From: Streptomyces sp. NBC_00271
Lineage (GTDB): Bacteria; Actinomycetota; Actinomycetes; Streptomycetales; Streptomycetaceae
Direction: 5' to 3'
Assembly: GCF_036178845.1 (NCBI RefSeq)
Contig: NZ_CP108070.1
Span: forward strand, 8,370,001-8,434,000
Length of the DNA: 64,000 nucleotides
This document shows, one piece after another, positions 60,955 through 64,000 of this stretch (position 1 is the first letter of the stretch; every line of letters begins with the position of its first letter). The notes beneath the pieces are model-generated. The model made no database searches. It saw only the letters and a program-made list of their open reading frames with translations, and was not told where the DNA came from. The translations under genes were made by a program, and so were the position numbers.

Positions 60955-63016
60955 GAGCGACCGGACCCTCCTCCGGCTGGATCAGCAGTTCCGTGTACCG
61001 TGCCGCCGCTTCCAGATGCTCGCGGACCGTCGCGCCGACGAGTCGGATGATCTCGTCACGCTGCTCGGAGAGGAACGTCCTGGCGAACTCCGCCGCGGCG
61101 GTCTCCTCCGTGGAGTCCTCCGCCGTCTTGGCACGGATCTTGCCGAGCAGATGCCGTTCGCTGACAAGCTTGCGCAAGGGGCCCGGCATCCTGCGGGTCC
61201 TGGCGTACCTCATCGCCTCTTCCTTGCCGCGTACCGCGGCGATGACGAGGACGACGACGCCGACGACGGCGGCCACGGCGGCTCCCACCGGGTTGAGCGA
61301 GACCCCGACGGCCACCATGCCGATGACTCCCGCCACGTAGGCGACCGCACCGACGGCTGCCTTCCCGATGGTGTTGAGATTCTCCACGGCCAGGTCGGAG
61401 TACGAGCCCACGGGCGAGGCGCTGCGCGGGACGAACGGCCGGGACAGGCTCAGGGCCCCAGGCGGGATGTCCCATGTGCGGCAGATCTCGGCGGTCCGGG
61501 TGTCCACCAGGGCACTGACACGCTTGCTCCAGTCTTCCGCTTCGGACTCGACGCGGCTGCGGAAGGCGCGCGAGGACAGGTACTTCTCCCGGGTACGCGC
61601 CACCTCCGTCTCGATGTCCGACACCAGATCAAGCTCTCCGTTGCGCCAGCGCAGGACGGCGGGGATGACGTGTTCCTCGACGAGGTTCTCGGTCATGATC
61701 GTGCCGAGCGTCTTGGCGAGTTCCGGAAGCTTCTCGTCGACGATGCTTTCGATCCGCCCGGAAGCCGCGAAGTCCTTGAGGTCCTTCCGGAAACCCTCTA
61801 CACGTGTCCGGGTCCTGCCCGCGATCACCAGTCCCTTGGCGATGGCGTACTGGGGCTCGGCGCCGAGGACCACCCGGCTCTCGCCGAAGACCTCGCGGGC
61901 GATGTCCTGTGCGAAGTGCATCCGGGAAGCCCCGCCGGTCATCATGACGAGGTCCGGACCGTCGTCGCCGAGCGCGGCCTTCACCCTCTCGAGGTCGTCG
62001 CGGAACGCTTCGCGCCACGACGCCCCGTTCAGCGCGGACAGCGGAGCGTTCGTGATGTCGTCCAGCACATCGGACGTGAGCCGGATATCCACATCGATGC
62101 GCTCGCCCGCGGATGTCCGGACCTCTTCCGTCCTCCGCGCGATGGTGAGGTCGGGTTCGAGCGGGTCCACCTCGGTGAAGAACTGCTCCTTCAAGAGCCT
62201 GCAGCGGAACTCCAGATGCGCTCGGGAACCGGGCTCCTCCAGGGCCTCCAGCAGGCGATCCCGGTCGTTGTGGCCCTCGACCGTTCGCCGCATCAGCTCC
62301 TTGTCGATCAGGGAAGCGCCGAGCGTGTTGTTGCCCGTGTCCAGCGGGCGCGCGGAGAGTCCGGTCACGATGGTGTAGTCCGCCGTCGACGACCCGAGGT
62401 CGATGACCACGGAGGTGAGGCATGCGACCGTGTCGCCCTCCAGCAGACCCAGCGGGTTGGGCAGGTCACGCGACTCACGCCCGTACAGCAGGGCCGCCCG
62501 CGACTCCGGAAGGACCTCCACCTCGCCCGGACACAGACCGGCCAGCAGATCGCGGTACGCCTCCCGCTGCAGCGTGCTCCAGCCCGACGGTGTACCGAAG
62601 AGCCAACGGGTGGGCGTATCAGCCGAGATGACGATCACGTCGTGTGGTGCGTCGTCCGTCTCGGGCATGCCGATGAGTTCCCGCACGACCTGGCTCACGA
62701 AGAGCTCAATCGCTCGTCGGGTACGGCCACCGTCTTCGAGGTCGGCGCTCTTGAACGTGGAGTGGAACTCCAGCACCCTTTTCCTGGGCCGGGGGGCGAA
62801 GCAGCGACCACCGATCACTGTGCGGGTGGGATGTTGCCGCGACGAGTCGGTGAGCAGCGCGACCGCCGTGGGGTAGGACTTACCGCTGTGTGGCAGTTCT
62901 GCTACTCGCGGCTCGTCCCTGGACTCGGACCAGGCGGCGCAGATGGCTGTCTCGCCGTGCCCCAGATCGAAGCCGATCAGCAGTACCCGCCCGTCACCCG
63001 ATGCGTGGCTGGTCAT
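60947..63016 (-). CDS. Hsp70-like ATPase with C-terminal hydrophobic hairpin
   Basis: This 689-residue actin/Hsp70-fold protein has phosphate-1 GFDLGHGETAI (15-25), phosphate-2 VVIDLGSSTADYTIV (203-217) and adenosine motif VMMTGGASRMHF (357-368). After about residue 400 it lacks a DnaK substrate domain and instead has a helical region. Two adjacent hydrophobic, Gly/Ala/Val-rich segments (about 553-571 and 576-595) look like a membrane hairpin, followed by a basic helical tail. It is probably membrane-tethered. It overlaps the upstream gene (ATGA at 63013-63016) and the CHAT gene downstream. Confidence 0.88.
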   Translation of the reverse strand: MTSHASGDGRVLLIGFDLGHGETAICAAWSESRDEPRVAELPHSGKSYPTAVALLTDSSRQHPTRTVIGGRCFAPRPRKRVLEFHSTFKSADLEDGGRTRRAIELFVSQVVRELIGMPETDDAPHDVIVISADTPTRWLFGTPSGWSTLQREAYRDLLAGLCPGEVEVLPESRAALLYGRESRDLPNPLGLLEGDTVACLTSVVIDLGSSTADYTIVTGLSARPLDTGNNTLGASLIDKELMRRTVEGHNDRDRLLEALEEPGSRAHLEFRCRLLKEQFFTEVDPLEPDLTIARRTEEVRTSAGERIDVDIRLTSDVLDDITNAPLSALNGASWREAFRDDLERVKAALGDDGPDLVMMTGGASRMHFAQDIAREVFGESRVVLGAEPQYAIAKGLVIAGRTRTRVEGFRKDLKDFAASGRIESIVDEKLPELAKTLGTIMTENLVEEHVIPAVLRWRNGELDLVSDIETEVARTREKYLSSRAFRSRVESEAEDWSKRVSALVDTRTAEICRTWDIPPGALSLSRPFVPRSASPVGSYSDLAVENLNTIGKAAVGAVAYVAGVIGMVAVGVSLNPVGAAVAAVVGVVVLVIAAVRGKEEAMRYARTRRMPGPLRKLVSERHLLGKIRAKTAEDSTEETAAAEFARTFLSEQRDEIIRLVGATVREHLEAAARYTELLIQPEEGPVAHE

Positions 63017-63972
63017 GAAGGCGTGTCACCTTCTTCCTCTTCGTCGGCCTCGTCACCCCGCGCGCCGGCCGAGGAGAAACAGCGCACCTCGCCGGCCAGG
63101 ACGCTGCGGTGTGCCCCGGTCGTCACCTCCACCGCGATCGCGGGCCTGAGTTCCTCGAGCTGCGGGGACGGGTCGTCGCCTGCGCCGTGAAATTTGAAGA
63201 GGTGGGTCTGTCGCTCGGGTTCGAGTTCCGGGTCGAAGTGGATGACCCGGATACCTCGCGTCTCCAGTTCCGAGCACAACCGGTCGATCGCTTCCCAGGC
63301 CAGTGCCTCATCGCGTTGCCGGGCAGCCCCGGCCAGGTCCTGGGCGAGCCTCATCAGCGATGTGTCCTTGTGCAAGGGCCGGGCCGGCGCCTCCGGGGGC
63401 TGCGGCGATCGGCTGAAGGCATCCTCTACGGGCCCGAGTGCCGCGCGTGCCGCCATCATCGCGGCTTCGTACAGTTGGGCGGCACGCGTGTCCTTGACCG
63501 GCGGGGGCTCGGAATCGGCGGCCGGGTGGCTGCCGTGAGGCCTCAGCCGATCCCTTACGTCTCCCAGTGCCTTGCCGATGAGGCCGGGGTGCTGGCTTCG
63601 GCGGTCGTCCAGCTGTTTTCCGGGGGCGTGCGTCACCGCCTGCGGGAAGACGGAGGGCGACACCCCTTCGAGCATCTTCTTGACAGCGACGATGAGGACG
63701 TCGAGTACGTCCAGGAGCTGCTCCCGAGCCTGCCGGCCGGCTCGCATCTCCTGGACTGCCTTGGTCCGCAGGGCCCACAACACGGAATCGACCGCCGTTG
63801 CGACCTCGTTCGGCCCGCAGCCCCGCAAGTCCCTGCCGGCCGGCTCGCAGTCGTCGAGGAGCCTGACCAGTTGCCCCTTGCCGATCATCGGTGGCTGCGG
63901 CGCGACCCGTGGTTCTGCGCGGTCCCTGGGAGGGCCGGTGCGACCGCTCCGCCCGGAGTCATGTTCCGTCAT
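63013..63972 (-). CDS. Possible GrpE-like partner of the Hsp70-like ATPase
   Basis: This 319-residue protein has a disordered basic head and a helix REQLLDVLDVLIVAVKKMLEG (about 83-103) that recalls the GrpE LLxVLDDLExAL pattern. A helical middle and a small beta part follow (LETRGIRVIHFDPEL near 236-250; RPAIAVEVTTGAHRSVLAGE near 276-295), placed like GrpE's beta domain, and then a very acidic tail. Similarity to GrpE is weak and rests on pattern and position. ATG 63972 follows GGGGGAAGC. The operon may extend to the right of the window. Confidence 0.65.
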   Translation of the reverse strand: MTEHDSGRSGRTGPPRDRAEPRVAPQPPMIGKGQLVRLLDDCEPAGRDLRGCGPNEVATAVDSVLWALRTKAVQEMRAGRQAREQLLDVLDVLIVAVKKMLEGVSPSVFPQAVTHAPGKQLDDRRSQHPGLIGKALGDVRDRLRPHGSHPAADSEPPPVKDTRAAQLYEAAMMAARAALGPVEDAFSRSPQPPEAPARPLHKDTSLMRLAQDLAGAARQRDEALAWEAIDRLCSELETRGIRVIHFDPELEPERQTHLFKFHGAGDDPSPQLEELRPAIAVEVTTGAHRSVLAGEVRCFSSAGARGDEADEEEEGDTPS

Positions 63973-64000
63973 GCTTCCCCCTCATGTGTCAGAGCCCATA

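Noticed and set aside
1..64000. tRNA or rRNA genes
   Set aside because: No cloverleaf-type TTCGAnTC arms with matching stems or rRNA-like conserved blocks were seen on reading; this was by eye, not by a scanning program.

Overview
The window is chromosomal DNA of a Streptomyces-like actinomycete. It is very GC-rich, almost every gene has G/C in third codon positions, GTG and TTG starts are common, and many genes look leaderless, with a TAnnnT-type -10 box about 7 nt before the start codon. The gene set and order (topoisomerase IV subunit A, paired M16 peptidases, HPr, an N-terminal-GNAT acyltransferase, SepH, ferrochelatase, CutRS, dUTPase, KdpDE, two TrkA proteins, a KimA-like transporter, a TRAM/TrmA-like methyltransferase) match, as far as I recall, the conserved Streptomyces block around SCO5830-SCO5901 of S. 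coelicolor.

Layout. 0-5 kb: the 5' part of a CitA/DcuS-type sensor kinase, a sucrase/ferredoxin-like gene under a probable iron box, and two divergent citrate synthase homologues, one fused to a MerR-like helix-turn-helix, around an AT-rich palindromic region. 5-6.6 kb: two small genes, each preceded by a copy of a ~240 bp duplicated, motif-rich sequence, and a DUF6082-type gene. 7-13.6 kb: a CobW GTPase, parC and the M16 pair. 13.9-16.2 kb: a c-di-AMP (ydaO-type) riboswitch in front of an M23 peptidase, a GntR regulator and ptsH. 16.4-31 kb: acyltransferase, phosphodiesterase-like protein, thymidine kinase, VOC protein, sulfurtransferase, sepH, lactone oxidase plus MFS, hemH and an inositol monophosphatase. 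31.6-39.9 kb: cutRS, DUF4193, EcsC-like, DUF3093, PaaI, dut, DUF3710, a secreted alginate-lyase-like protein and an odd ABC ATPase. 40.1-50.0 kb: potassium/c-di-AMP-linked functions (kdpDE, two TrkA proteins with a 31-aa leader membrane peptide, kimA) and the TrmA-like methyltransferase.

From 49.95 kb the content becomes accessory. The 3' end of the methyltransferase gene is repeated at 56.26 kb. Between the copies are a VapBC-like toxin-antitoxin pair, a decayed stretch, a LysR/PrpF/DAACS-transporter unit and wreckage of an AbiE-like module joined to an IS256-family transposase tail. No integrase is seen.

The most interesting part is 56.5-64.0 kb, read right to left. It is a tight operon of a possibly GrpE-like protein, an Hsp70-like ATPase with a C-terminal hydrophobic hairpin, a 1229-aa TPR-CHAT protease with an intact His/Cys pair, and a 255-aa beta-rich protein of unknown function. 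Stops and starts overlap or nearly abut. The arrangement suggests a chaperone-gated caspase-like protease module, perhaps a conflict or defence system. It may continue past the right edge.
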